From positions 1 through 5,326 of the forward strand of contig CAYNRQ010000071.1 of NCBI GenBank assembly GCA_964399875.1: a DNA stretch of 5,326 nt, read 5' to 3'. The notes under the pieces are model-generated. The model ran no database searches. It was not told the DNA's origin and saw nothing but the letters and a program-made list of their open reading frames with translations. Positions 1 to 4,717 of the stretch are shown piece by piece. The stretch is from CAYNRQ01 sp964399875. Its GTDB lineage: Archaea > Aenigmatarchaeota > Aenigmatarchaeia > QMZP01. A program made the position numbers and the translations under genes. Numbering within the stretch: the first letter of the stretch is position 1; every line of letters starts with the position of its first letter.

Positions 1-21
1 TTATAAATGTATATCGTTGTT

Positions 22-146
22 TTCGGTTAGTAAGCCGAATTATGTCGCAAAGCCCAATTTCAGCAATAGGTTTTTAAATCCTATTGGACAAATTTATGTT
101 ACTGATAAAAAATATCAGTTATTTAAAGGAGAAGAGCGAACTCCTT
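22..146 (+). promoter_or_regulatory. Hairpin-rich leader upstream of the eS24 operon
   Basis: Four short inverted repeats follow one another. The first is TTCGGTT/AGCCGAA at 22-28 and 33-39, with one G-U pair and a 4-nt loop. The second is CAATAGG/CCTATTG at 64-70 and 80-86, exact, with a 9-nt AT loop. The third is ACTGATA/TATCAGT at 101-107 and 113-119, exact, with an A5 loop. The fourth is AAGGAG/CTCCTT at 126-131 and 141-146, exact, with a 9-nt loop. No credible coding frame covers 1-171. They could be a structured 5' UTR, a small RNA, or terminator/promoter elements of a neighbouring unit. Whether they are transcribed is unknown. Confidence 0.4.
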
Positions 147-152
147 ATATAG
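119..152 (+). promoter_or_regulatory. Candidate TATA elements for the eS24-eS27A operon
   Basis: Two archaeal TATA-like boxes are possible. One is TTATTTAAA at about 119-127, which would start transcription near 150 and leave a leader of roughly 22 nt containing the GAGGT site. The other is TTATATAG at 145-152, whose centre lies about 24 nt before ATG 172 and about 30 nt before ATG 178, so it would give an almost leaderless transcript. Other AT-rich boxes at 1-8 and 71-79 would give longer leaders. Sequence alone does not decide between them. Confidence 0.35.
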
Positions 153-162
153 ATACTATACA

Positions 163-167
163 GAGGT
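163..167 (+). promoter_or_regulatory. Shine-Dalgarno GAGGT of eS24
   Basis: GAGGT matches the archaeal anti-Shine-Dalgarno core. It lies 4 nt before ATG 172 and 10 nt before ATG 178. The same 4-nt spacing is seen for the gene at 3116, which mildly favours 172. The usual eS24 N-terminus (MKI...) would favour 178. Confidence 0.5.
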
Positions 168-171
168 TTTT

Positions 172-585
172 ATGACAATGAAGATTTCAGAGCAGAAGAA
201 GAACCCGCTTATGAAAAGAGAAGAGATTTGGGTTAGCTTTGAGCATCCAGGCAAGGCCACTCCTCCAAGAAAAGAAATCCTGGCAGAGATGGCCAAAACC
301 CTGAAGGCAGATCAGGAGCTCATTATCATAGACAAGATTTTTTCAGAAAAGGGAAGGTCAAAATCCAAGGCAAAGGTCCTTGTTTACAAAAAGAAAGAAG
401 ACGTCCCTAAGGATAAGATAGAGAAGATGCAGAGAAGGATGGGAAAGAAGAAATCCCCACAAGAACAGGAGAAACCAGCTGAAGCCGCTGCAAAAAAAGA
501 GGAAGACACTGAGAAAAAGAAAGAAGAGGTCAAACCAGAAGACAGGGCTGAGACTTCTCAGGAAGAAGAGGTTAAGAAAGAATAA
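172..585 (+). CDS. rps24e: 30S ribosomal protein eS24 (S24e) with long charged C-terminal tail
   Basis: Component of the small ribosomal subunit, shared by archaea and eukaryotes. The core spans about residues 3-92. Family landmarks are the N-terminal strand MKISEQKKNPLMKREE, the segment HPGKATPPRKEI (25-36), and IIIDKIFSEKG leading into KAKVLVYK (51-73). Archaeal homologues are usually around 100 residues. Here residues 93-137 form an extra low-complexity tail rich in Lys, Glu, Ala and Gln, predicted to be disordered. The start is either ATG 172 (GAGGT 4 nt upstream) or ATG 178, which would remove MT and give the canonical MKI start. The stop at 583-585 is followed after 1 nt by the eS27A start, so the two genes are almost certainly co-transcribed and translationally coupled. 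The identification is firm; the role of the tail is unknown. Confidence 0.95.
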   Translation: MTMKISEQKKNPLMKREEIWVSFEHPGKATPPRKEILAEMAKTLKADQELIIIDKIFSEKGRSKSKAKVLVYKKKEDVPKDKIEKMQRRMGKKKSPQEQEKPAEAAAKKEEDTEKKKEEVKPEDRAETSQEEEVKKE

Positions 586-586
586 T

Positions 587-832
587 ATGGCAGAAGAAAA
601 GACAAAAACAAAGGTAAAGGGTAAAAAAGTAGAAAAGAAAGGTAAAAAGGTCAGGACAGGAAGGAAGCATGAAAAAACAGCAACATACAAATTCTATGAA
701 GTCAAGGGTTCAGAATTGGTGAGAAAGAAAAAAGCATGCCCCAGGTGCGGGCCTGGTACATGGCTGGCCAGTCATAAAGGCAGACTGTACTGTGGAAGAT
801 GCAACTACACTCTTTTTGGAAAAAAAGAATAG
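587..832 (+). CDS. rps27ae: 30S ribosomal protein eS27A/eS31 (S27ae), zinc-ribbon, with Lys-rich N-terminal extension
   Basis: Small-subunit protein homologous to the ribosomal part of the eukaryotic ubiquitin-S27a fusion. The zinc ribbon uses C51 and C54 (ACPRCGPGTWL) with C69 and C72 (YCGRCNYT), in the expected family spacing and context. The strand segment TYKFYEVKG (33-41) precedes it. There is no ubiquitin domain. Residues 1-30 are an extremely Lys-rich extension (KVKGKKVEKKGKK), making the protein 81 aa against roughly 50-65 in many archaea and resembling the basic linker after ubiquitin in eukaryotes. The ATG lies 1 nt after the eS24 stop. The nearest GAGGT (568-572) is 14 nt upstream inside eS24, so initiation probably depends on coupling. 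The gene converges with the Dim2 operon, whose last stop is at 909. Confidence 0.95.
   Translation: MAEEKTKTKVKGKKVEKKGKKVRTGRKHEKTATYKFYEVKGSELVRKKKACPRCGPGTWLASHKGRLYCGRCNYTLFGKKE
818..829 (-). terminator. Possible U-run terminator of the Dim2 operon
   Basis: Read on the minus strand, the sequence is TTCTTTTTTTCC, a T7 run at 826-820 about 85 nt past the Dim2 stop. Archaeal termination commonly uses U-runs without a hairpin. The run lies inside the 3' end of eS27A, where it encodes Gly-Lys-Lys-Glu on the other strand, so it may be coincidental. Confidence 0.22.
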
Positions 833-908
833 ATCATGGAAATCTCCCAACTTCTGCTAAACCCGCTGAACACATCAAGCACATTCCAGAAATTCCATAA
901 ATTTAAGA
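833..908. other. Convergent intergenic spacer between eS27A and Dim2
   Basis: This 76-nt spacer separates the eS27A stop from the Dim2 stop on the opposite strand. It has no strong U-run on the plus strand and no long stem. A 43-codon ATG frame from 836 to 967 runs through it into the Dim2 gene, but it resembles no known family and is probably chance. Confidence 0.5.
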
Positions 909-1388
909 TTAATCATTCAAAGCAGCAAAGGCCTGAACATGTTTTTTTCCTTCCAAAAGCAATTTAACTATTTCTCTTGCTTTTTCGATCTGATTCCATG
1001 TACCTATAATGGATATTGTTTTTCCATATATCGATATATAGGTTTCAGTTATATGTTCTATCTTCTTTCTTGCTGCTCCTTTTCTTCCTATAACCCTTCC
1101 TCTTAGCCTTATTATGGTGTTCTCTGTCTCCCCCTCCAGCGTTATTATTTCTAATCTGCAATCCTTATTCAGGAGTCTCATGGCCTTTTTAGGAGAAAAG
1201 CCCCTTCCTATGGCATTGACTATGTCCCTTGTCTTCAGGACATCAAAGGATTCTCCCCTGATCTCTATGCAGTCATCAACAGATATCTTTGTCTTTGTTT
1301 TTTCCTCTATGTCCTTTCTTGTTTTTCCATTCTTGCCTATTAAAACAGCCTTTCTTTCCTCGGGTATCATTAATATTTCAGAAGCCAT
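909..1388 (-). CDS. dim2: Two-KH-domain Dim2/Pno1-type ribosome-assembly protein
   Basis: Homologous to the archaeal KH protein related to yeast Dim2/Pno1, which binds near the 3' end of small-subunit rRNA and works with the Nob1 endonuclease in 16S maturation. The first KH-like domain starts at IPEERKAVLIGKNGKTRKDIE (8-28) with GxxG at 18-21. The family-typical connector DIVNAIGRGFSPKKAMRLL spans 55-73. The second KH domain has GRVIGRKG at 97-104 (GxxG 101-104) followed by ARKKIEHITETYISIYGKT and IIGTWNQIEKAREIVKLLL. At 159 aa it is on the short side: the loop after the first KH domain (SVDDCIEIRG) and the C-terminus are trimmed. The gene lies 15 nt downstream of aIF1A and is the last of the operon. 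The ribosome-binding site is imperfect, with GGGGT about 6 nt before the ATG. Confidence 0.9.
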   Translation of the reverse strand: MASEILMIPEERKAVLIGKNGKTRKDIEEKTKTKISVDDCIEIRGESFDVLKTRDIVNAIGRGFSPKKAMRLLNKDCRLEIITLEGETENTIIRLRGRVIGRKGAARKKIEHITETYISIYGKTISIIGTWNQIEKAREIVKLLLEGKKHVQAFAALND

Positions 1389-1403
1389 GCTAACCCCGGC
1401 TTA

Positions 1404-1685
1404 TCATTTAACATAGCCCTTTTTTCTCAGCCAGTTGGAGTGCGTCTTATTGTATATCCAGATTATATCCCCCCTTTCATCTGGCTCAATTTCCCATGGT
1501 TTTACTATAACAAGGTAACCCAGCCTGATATTAATCCTCTTTCTAAATTTGCCAGGTATTCTGCACATTCTTACCTTTCCGTCCTGGCAATTAACCCTGA
1601 ACCTGCTTGCACCCAGAACCTCCTGGATCTCGCCTATCACTTCATCATTCCTAGGTAATCTAACCCTTGCAATCTCTTCTTCCAT
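1404..1685 (-). CDS. eif1a: Translation initiation factor aIF1A
   Basis: Archaeal homologue of eukaryotic eIF1A and bacterial IF1. It binds the A site of the small subunit during initiation. The OB fold is evident: ARVRLPRNDEVIGEIQEVLGASRFRVNCQDGK (6-37), then the hallmark RMCRIPGKFRKRINIR (39-54), VIVKPWEIEPDERGDIIW (59-76), and the terminal helix SNWLRKKGYV (83-92). At 93 aa it is complete; the N-terminal basic tail seen in many archaeal homologues is reduced to MEEE. A GAGGG site (1699-1695) lies 9 nt before the ATG, and the upstream gene ends 5 nt before it, so it is translated within the operon. An out-of-frame ATG at 1690 is not used. Confidence 0.95.
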   Translation of the reverse strand: MEEEIARVRLPRNDEVIGEIQEVLGASRFRVNCQDGKVRMCRIPGKFRKRINIRLGYLVIVKPWEIEPDERGDIIWIYNKTHSNWLRKKGYVK

Positions 1686-1690
1686 AGCAT

Positions 1691-2770
1691 CTAGCCCTCA
1701 TACAAGTAACCCATTGTTAGTACTATCTCTATTATTTGGAACATATCATTATTAATAGTTTTGTACATGGAAAACACAGCAGGATTTGTTGGTATATGAT
1801 TTGTTATGATGGAATAGGTCCCGCCGGCTGCCCAGACTACAAAAGCCCTGACCATGACACTGTAATCATCTGTGTATTCATCTCCTGGAGGGGCAGATAT
1901 CCATGCTGTCCTTCCTGCACCGTTAACTATTCTGTCATTAACTATGGCTGCAGGAGTCTCTGTGTTTTTTTGTTCCAGGATAATCCTTCCTATCACATTA
2001 TCATTTACTGTTAGTTTTTCAGGATCGGTACCTGTTTTCAGGAAGTTTACAAAAAAATGCCCACCCGGGTATCTGTGCCCTGTGGAGTTTGGTATGTGGG
2101 AGAAATATTTGTAAAGATTATAGTATCTGTTTGTTGGATCCCTTGCCTGGTATGTAAAGGTTATATTATTAACATTATCAGCTCCTGTATGGGAATTATT
2201 CCACATCATCCCGAAATATTTATCATATGTGGTCCCTTTACTTACTTCAAGCGGATTTGTTATGTCCCTTATCTGCACAACACCCCTGTCATGCATTAGG
2301 TAGTTAGAGACCTCTGAGTCAAGAGTAGCTATGTTTGCATCAAAAATAACTATAACATCAAACCTTACAGGAAAAGATGGTTTTGAGGGGTCTATCCTTT
2401 CTATATATACAAAGTTTGTTTCCTGTCCATTTATTGTGAACGGATTCAGCATGCCCTTTAGAATGGATTCTTGGTATTCTTTGCAGATACAGCCGACCGT
2501 GATGTTTGGTTTGATACCATCCCTTATTTTGAGATCATATATGATATTGGTTTCATCAAAGATCTTTTTAAGTTCATTGTCTATCTCTGTTCCATTGAAC
2601 CAGTTCACACCCTTTTTATCCAAAAGGAAAAGCACATCGTTTCCATGCGTTATCAGTTCAATCTGGGACCAGTCAATAGCGTATCGCGGCACACCCATTA
2701 ATTGCATGATTACAAAAAACATGACAAGAACTATTATTAAAATCTCCATTATATGCATAAATCCTTTCAT
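1691..2770 (-). CDS. Membrane-anchored extracytoplasmic protein with GATase-like fold pattern, function unknown
   Basis: I do not recognise a named family. Residues 8-26 form one strong hydrophobic segment (MEILIIVLVMFFVIMQLMG) near the N-terminus, so the roughly 330 remaining residues are probably outside the membrane. The body alternates strands and helices. NDVLFLLDKKGVNWFNGTEIDNEL (44-67) could be a first strand and helix. RFDVIVIFDANIA followed by SNYLMHDRGVVQIRDI (136-170) and PAAIVNDRIVNGAGRTAWIS (273-292) with a later AFVVWAA (309-315) resemble class I glutamine-amidotransferase/ThuA-like domains, in which a 'GG-V-I' turn and a 'G-GR-V' strand are common. I see no convincing catalytic Cys-His pair, so a binding role is more likely than catalysis. 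The start overlaps the DUF2061 stop (ATGA). It is co-transcribed with aIF1A and Dim2. A later start at Met5 or Met8 is possible. Confidence 0.8.
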   Translation of the reverse strand: MKGFMHIMEILIIVLVMFFVIMQLMGVPRYAIDWSQIELITHGNDVLFLLDKKGVNWFNGTEIDNELKKIFDETNIIYDLKIRDGIKPNITVGCICKEYQESILKGMLNPFTINGQETNFVYIERIDPSKPSFPVRFDVIVIFDANIATLDSEVSNYLMHDRGVVQIRDITNPLEVSKGTTYDKYFGMMWNNSHTGADNVNNITFTYQARDPTNRYYNLYKYFSHIPNSTGHRYPGGHFFVNFLKTGTDPEKLTVNDNVIGRIILEQKNTETPAAIVNDRIVNGAGRTAWISAPPGDEYTDDYSVMVRAFVVWAAGGTYSIITNHIPTNPAVFSMYKTINNDMFQIIEIVLTMGYLYEG

Positions 2771-3018
2771 GATAAATTTTTGGTTTGCTTGAAATAAAAA
2801 GACTTAACATTACTCTTCTGTTTCCCCCAGGAAATCCTGTTCCATGTCCTTTCATGCACATAGTAAAAGACCATTTTTAACACCAATTCAAATGCGCCCA
2901 CACTCACGGAAATAAGGATTTCTCCTGTAAAAACAAATACCAGAAGCATTGTTAACAATGTTGCAATAATCCTCCAACTAAGTGCCTTCGCAACACTCCT
3001 TTTTCGGTTTTCTTCCAT
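2767..3018 (-). CDS. DUF2061 small membrane protein
   Basis: Matches the DUF2061 signature: RSVAKALSWRIIATLLTMLLVFVFTGEILISVSVGAFELVLKMVFYYVHERTWNRISWG. Two membrane segments are visible at about residues 14-31 and 34-53, joined by a tight TGEI turn, with the conserved Y-HER-WN-I-WG motif at 53-65. The function is not known; homologues occur alone or near sulfate-assimilation genes. At 83 aa it is complete, with a short basic tail (66-83) after the usual end of the domain. It is the first gene of the minus-strand operon. Its stop overlaps the next start by 4 nt (ATGA). No Shine-Dalgarno precedes the ATG, but a TATA element is centred about 26 nt upstream, so the mRNA is probably leaderless. 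Confidence 0.88.
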   Translation of the reverse strand: MEENRKRSVAKALSWRIIATLLTMLLVFVFTGEILISVSVGAFELVLKMVFYYVHERTWNRISWGKQKSNVKSFYFKQTKNLS

Positions 3019-3038
3019 GGTATCATATTAATTCGAAT

Positions 3039-3048
3039 ACTTATATAT
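3039..3048 (-). promoter_or_regulatory. TATA box for the DUF2061-aIF1A-Dim2 operon
   Basis: On the minus strand this reads ATATATAAGT. Its centre is about 26 nt before ATG 3018, placing the predicted transcription start at or next to the initiation codon. There is no GAGG-like site between them. This is the classic archaeal leaderless arrangement. Confidence 0.65.
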
Positions 3049-3065
3049 CCTAATGCATAAAATAA

Positions 3066-3075
3066 ATATATAAGT
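3066..3075 (+). promoter_or_regulatory. TATA box for the coiled-coil gene
   Basis: ATATATAAGT on the plus strand is the exact reverse complement of 3039-3048. Transcription is expected near 3096-3098, giving a leader of about 20 nt that contains the GAGGT site. Confidence 0.6.
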
Positions 3076-3106
3076 CATTTAATCAAAAAATAACCATAAC
3101 AAGCTC

Positions 3107-3111
3107 GAGGT
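3107..3111 (+). promoter_or_regulatory. Shine-Dalgarno GAGGT of the coiled-coil gene
   Basis: GAGGT lies 4 nt before ATG 3116 and supports that start. The divergent gene, in contrast, has no such site. Confidence 0.6.
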
Positions 3112-3115
3112 AAGC

Positions 3116-3742
3116 ATGAATCTGAAGGCATTCCTAAAGGCAACATTCGGAAAAGACCTTTTTTCCCATCTTGACAAGGATGAGGTCCTGGAAGAGAGGA
3201 TAAAAACAGAGAAAAAAATAGAAAGAATATCAGATGAAATAAATGCTATACAGACCAAGATTCAGAAACTTATGATTTCAAGCAAGGGTCAGCCAAGACC
3301 CATGAAGCTGCTTAATGCCCAGAAGATAAAGGCCTACAGGCTGGAATCCAATACAAAACAGCAGGAAGCAGAGACCTATATTAAACAGCTGCAGGTTCTG
3401 CTTCTTGTGGAGGCCATGAGGGAGCAGCAGGAAACAAGGGAGAAGAGTGAATTCATAGAAAAAATACTCGAATCTGATATAGACCATCTGACAGAGGTGC
3501 TTTTTGACAAGGATGTTAAGAAGGCTGTGGAAGAGGGGAAAATAGACGATGTCAAGGAAAAATTAAAATCCACATTTGCCAAGGAAACCATACCTTCAGA
3601 CAAGGAAACAGAAGAGATCCTGGGAGCCATAGATGACCTGGAAAAAGTGGATGAGGAAACAGCAGTAAAGATAGCTGAGGAGAAATCCAAGAAAATGGTA
3701 GAAGCCCCAAAGAAAAAACAAGAAGATATGGAAGAGGAATAG
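3116..3742 (+). CDS. Charged helical coiled-coil protein, possibly ESCRT-III/Snf7-like in architecture
   Basis: The 208-residue protein is almost entirely helical and highly charged, with no transmembrane segment or cysteine. After a short basic and aromatic N-terminus (MNLKAFLKATFGKDLF), residues 22-55 form a coiled-coil helix. A Gly/Pro-containing break, SSKGQPRP (55-62), is followed by a long helix from about 63 to 118 (LLNAQKIKAYRLESNTKQQE..., then VLLLVEAMREQQE). The C-terminal third (about 120-185) has short acidic helices such as EILGAIDDLEKVDEETAVKI and ends in a mixed Lys/Glu tail. A basic hairpin followed by an acidic tail is the general layout of ESCRT-III/CdvB and PspA proteins, but I see no diagnostic motif such as a MIM, so this is only an analogy. 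An assembly or scaffold role is a guess. The gene has its own TATA box and GAGGT site. Confidence 0.8.
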   Translation: MNLKAFLKATFGKDLFSHLDKDEVLEERIKTEKKIERISDEINAIQTKIQKLMISSKGQPRPMKLLNAQKIKAYRLESNTKQQEAETYIKQLQVLLLVEAMREQQETREKSEFIEKILESDIDHLTEVLFDKDVKKAVEEGKIDDVKEKLKSTFAKETIPSDKETEEILGAIDDLEKVDEETAVKIAEEKSKKMVEAPKKKQEDMEEE

Positions 3743-3770
3743 GGTATATTTCTGGCAATTAATGAATCAA

Positions 3771-3786
3771 TTTATATTTTCTTATA
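3771..3786 (+). promoter_or_regulatory. AT-rich element before the gap: terminator or next promoter
   Basis: TTTATATTTTCTTATA lies 29 nt after the coiled-coil stop. It could be a U-rich termination signal for that gene or a TATA box for the gene that begins inside the gap. The neighbouring gap prevents a decision. Confidence 0.25.
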
Positions 3787-3794
3787 TTGCACGT

Positions 3795-3894
3795 NNNNNN
3801 NNNNNNNNNNNNNNNNNNNNNNNNNNNNNNNNNNNNNNNNNNNNNNNNNNNNNNNNNNNNNNNNNNNNNNNNNNNNNNNNNNNNNNNNNNNNNN
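3795..3894. other. Assembly gap of exactly 100 N
   Basis: A run of 100 unresolved bases is the conventional placeholder for a scaffold join of unknown length. The real distance, and the number of genes missing here, cannot be inferred. The sequences on either side should not be assumed to be adjacent. Confidence 0.97.
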
Positions 3895-3895
3895 T

Positions 3896-4030
3896 TCAAA
3901 ACATGCGGAAAAAAAATTAATAAGAAAAATAAATAAAAAGTTGATTGTTGAAAATCTGGGTCTGGGGGCTCCTGAGAAACTGATAAATTATCCTGGAGAA
4001 AAATATGAACTTTATTGCATAAAAGAATAA
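3896..4030 (+). CDS. 3' end of an unrecognised gene truncated by the gap
   Basis: This is the only frame that runs from the gap edge without an early stop. It gives 44 residues before TAA at 4028-4030: a basic stretch (KHAEKKLIRKINKKL), then IVENLGLGAPEKLINYPGEK and the end YELYCIKE. The composition looks like real protein, with a Gly/Pro turn and a final beta-strand-like YELYCI. No family is recognisable from this fragment. The 5' part lies in the gap or beyond it. Confidence 0.55.
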   Translation, partial: SKHAEKKLIRKINKKLIVENLGLGAPEKLINYPGEKYELYCIKE

Positions 4031-4041
4031 ATGGGTGGAAT

Positions 4042-4176
4042 ATGGATTATTCTAAAGAAGGAATGATAGCAGGAGTAGAAATAATGAAGGCTTCTGAGTT
4101 TATAGAAAATTTTGCGGTTGGAAAAACAAGAGAAATAACTCTGCCTTCACCTGTTCTGCAGATGGTCAAGATTTAA
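4042..4176 (+). CDS. Hypothetical 44-aa protein
   Basis: Reads MDYSKEGMIAGVEIMKASEF, then IENFAVGKTREITLPSPVLQ and MVKI. The ATG begins 11 nt after the upstream stop, with a weak GGTGG at 4034-4038 only 3 nt before it. The peptide has a helix-like first half and a strand-like TREITLPSPVLQM end, with plausible composition and no Cys. I do not recognise it. It may be a genuine small gene in an operon with the truncated upstream gene, or the start of a longer gene broken by a sequence error near 4170. No homology can be tested here. Confidence 0.35.
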   Translation: MDYSKEGMIAGVEIMKASEFIENFAVGKTREITLPSPVLQMVKI

Positions 4177-4402
4177 TACACCTCAAACACATGAAAGATG
4201 CGGTGGTTGCCTGCGGGGCCGGGAATAAAAACCCATCAAACATATCTCAGACATTCCATGCAGATGTTCGGACTTCTGTTCTACCTCTTCCCTGCACAAT
4301 TCGCACTTCTTTTTGATGCCGAACATGTTTTATAATTAAACCCTATGTTAAATCATTTTTCAGGTTTCACGGTAATAATCGGGCCGGGTGTATAAATAGA
4401 TA
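4177..4402. other. Poorly explained stretch with GC-rich octamer repeats
   Basis: Apart from the weak minus-strand CxxC ORF, this 226-nt stretch has no supported gene. It holds the GC-only octamer GGGCCGGG twice in direct orientation (4216-4223 and 4381-4388), which stands out against the AT-rich background. It also holds an 8-bp inverted repeat, ATGTTCGG (4264-4271) and CCGAACAT (4319-4326), around a 47-nt loop. I see no tRNA or snoRNA-like C/D boxes. Confidence 0.4.
4183..4326 (-). CDS. Small CxxC ORF, possibly a frameshifted zinc-ribbon protein
   Basis: The 47-codon frame starts MFGIKKKCELCREEVEQKSE, which looks like the beginning of a small zinc-binding protein (CxxC at 8-11). The rest, HLHGMSEICLMGF followed by an Arg/Pro-rich end, is less convincing. 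In the -1 frame the same strand encodes SFMCLRCIKS with a second CxxC, ending at TGA 4168-4166. A single indel in the GC-rich 4210-4235 stretch could therefore have split one zinc-ribbon gene. There is an in-frame stop immediately upstream of the ATG and no Shine-Dalgarno. A TATA-like TATTTATA (4398-4391) could serve it. The opposite strand is also open over much of this stretch, so the strand is uncertain. Confidence 0.3.
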   Translation of the reverse strand: MFGIKKKCELCREEVEQKSEHLHGMSEICLMGFYSRPRRQPPHLSCV

Positions 4403-4696
4403 TTATTTTCCCTTTACCTTGCATGTGCATCTCTTCCCGTAAGCAGCTGCCATTTTGGATGTCCCGAAATCAACAACCTTTATGCCACCACATTTCTTGC
4501 AGGCCATTCTCTTAAAACGCTTCTCTCTTTCTATACTTGCTTCTATATTCTCCAGCCCTTCCTCAAGATTGTGCTCTAAAAATTCATTTATTGCTCTTTC
4601 TATAGTATATCCATATTTTTTCCATTTTTTGACAAGTTTCTTGTCAAACTCAAGCTCGGTTATCTTCACCTTAACTTTTGCTTTCTTTTTGTTCAT
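4403..4696 (-). CDS. Ribbon-helix-helix-like protein with C-terminal zinc ribbon, putative regulator
   Basis: The 97-aa protein (start ATG 4696) has two parts. The N-terminus reads KVKVKITELEFDKKLVKKWK, then KYGYTIERAINEFLEHNLEE (7-46): a strand followed by two helices, the layout of ribbon-helix-helix DNA-binding proteins (CopG/MetJ type). An acidic/basic linker helix follows. The C-terminus carries C66-x2-C69 (ACKKCGG) and C90-x-C92 (RCTCK), a likely zinc ribbon. A longer reading from TTG 4714 is possible, but GAGGTG at 4709-4704 lies 7 nt before ATG 4696 and would be inside that extension, so 4696 is preferred. It starts 21 nt after the winged-helix gene stop, implying one operon. The function is inferred from fold only; an RNA-binding or Zn-dependent role is equally possible. 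Confidence 0.72.
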   Translation of the reverse strand: MNKKKAKVKVKITELEFDKKLVKKWKKYGYTIERAINEFLEHNLEEGLENIEASIEREKRFKRMACKKCGGIKVVDFGTSKMAAAYGKRCTCKVKGK

Positions 4697-4703
4697 AATG
4701 CAA

Positions 4704-4709
4704 CACCTC
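4704..4709 (-). promoter_or_regulatory. Shine-Dalgarno GAGGTG of the RHH/zinc-ribbon gene
   Basis: A six-base match to the archaeal GGAGGTGA core, 7 nt upstream of ATG 4696. It fixes this start over the upstream in-frame TTG at 4714. Confidence 0.7.
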
Positions 4710-4717
4710 TTCAATGC

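Noticed and set aside
42..77. 11-codon upstream ORF (MSQSPISAIGF) before eS24
   Set aside because: It has no Shine-Dalgarno and no amino-acid bias, and its position overlaps hairpin and TATA-like sequence. It is most likely chance.
836..967. 43-codon plus-strand ORF starting 3 nt after eS27A
   Set aside because: Its second half is antisense to Dim2, it resembles no family, and its composition is poor for a small protein.
2690..2770. Class III signal peptide (archaellin/pilin type) on the 359-aa protein
   Set aside because: KG followed by FMHIME places Glu at +6 rather than the usual +5, and the protein is not pilin-like, so an ordinary membrane anchor is more likely.
2331..2792. 153-aa plus-strand frame antisense to the membrane-anchored protein
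   Set aside because: It is a shadow of a well-supported minus-strand gene in a tight operon, and it has no ribosome-binding site or promoter.
4098..4316. Plus-strand open frame without a good start, opposite the CxxC ORF
   Set aside because: It begins after a stop with no convincing ATG or Shine-Dalgarno and shows no recognisable motif. I kept the minus-strand ORF, with low confidence, as the better of the two.
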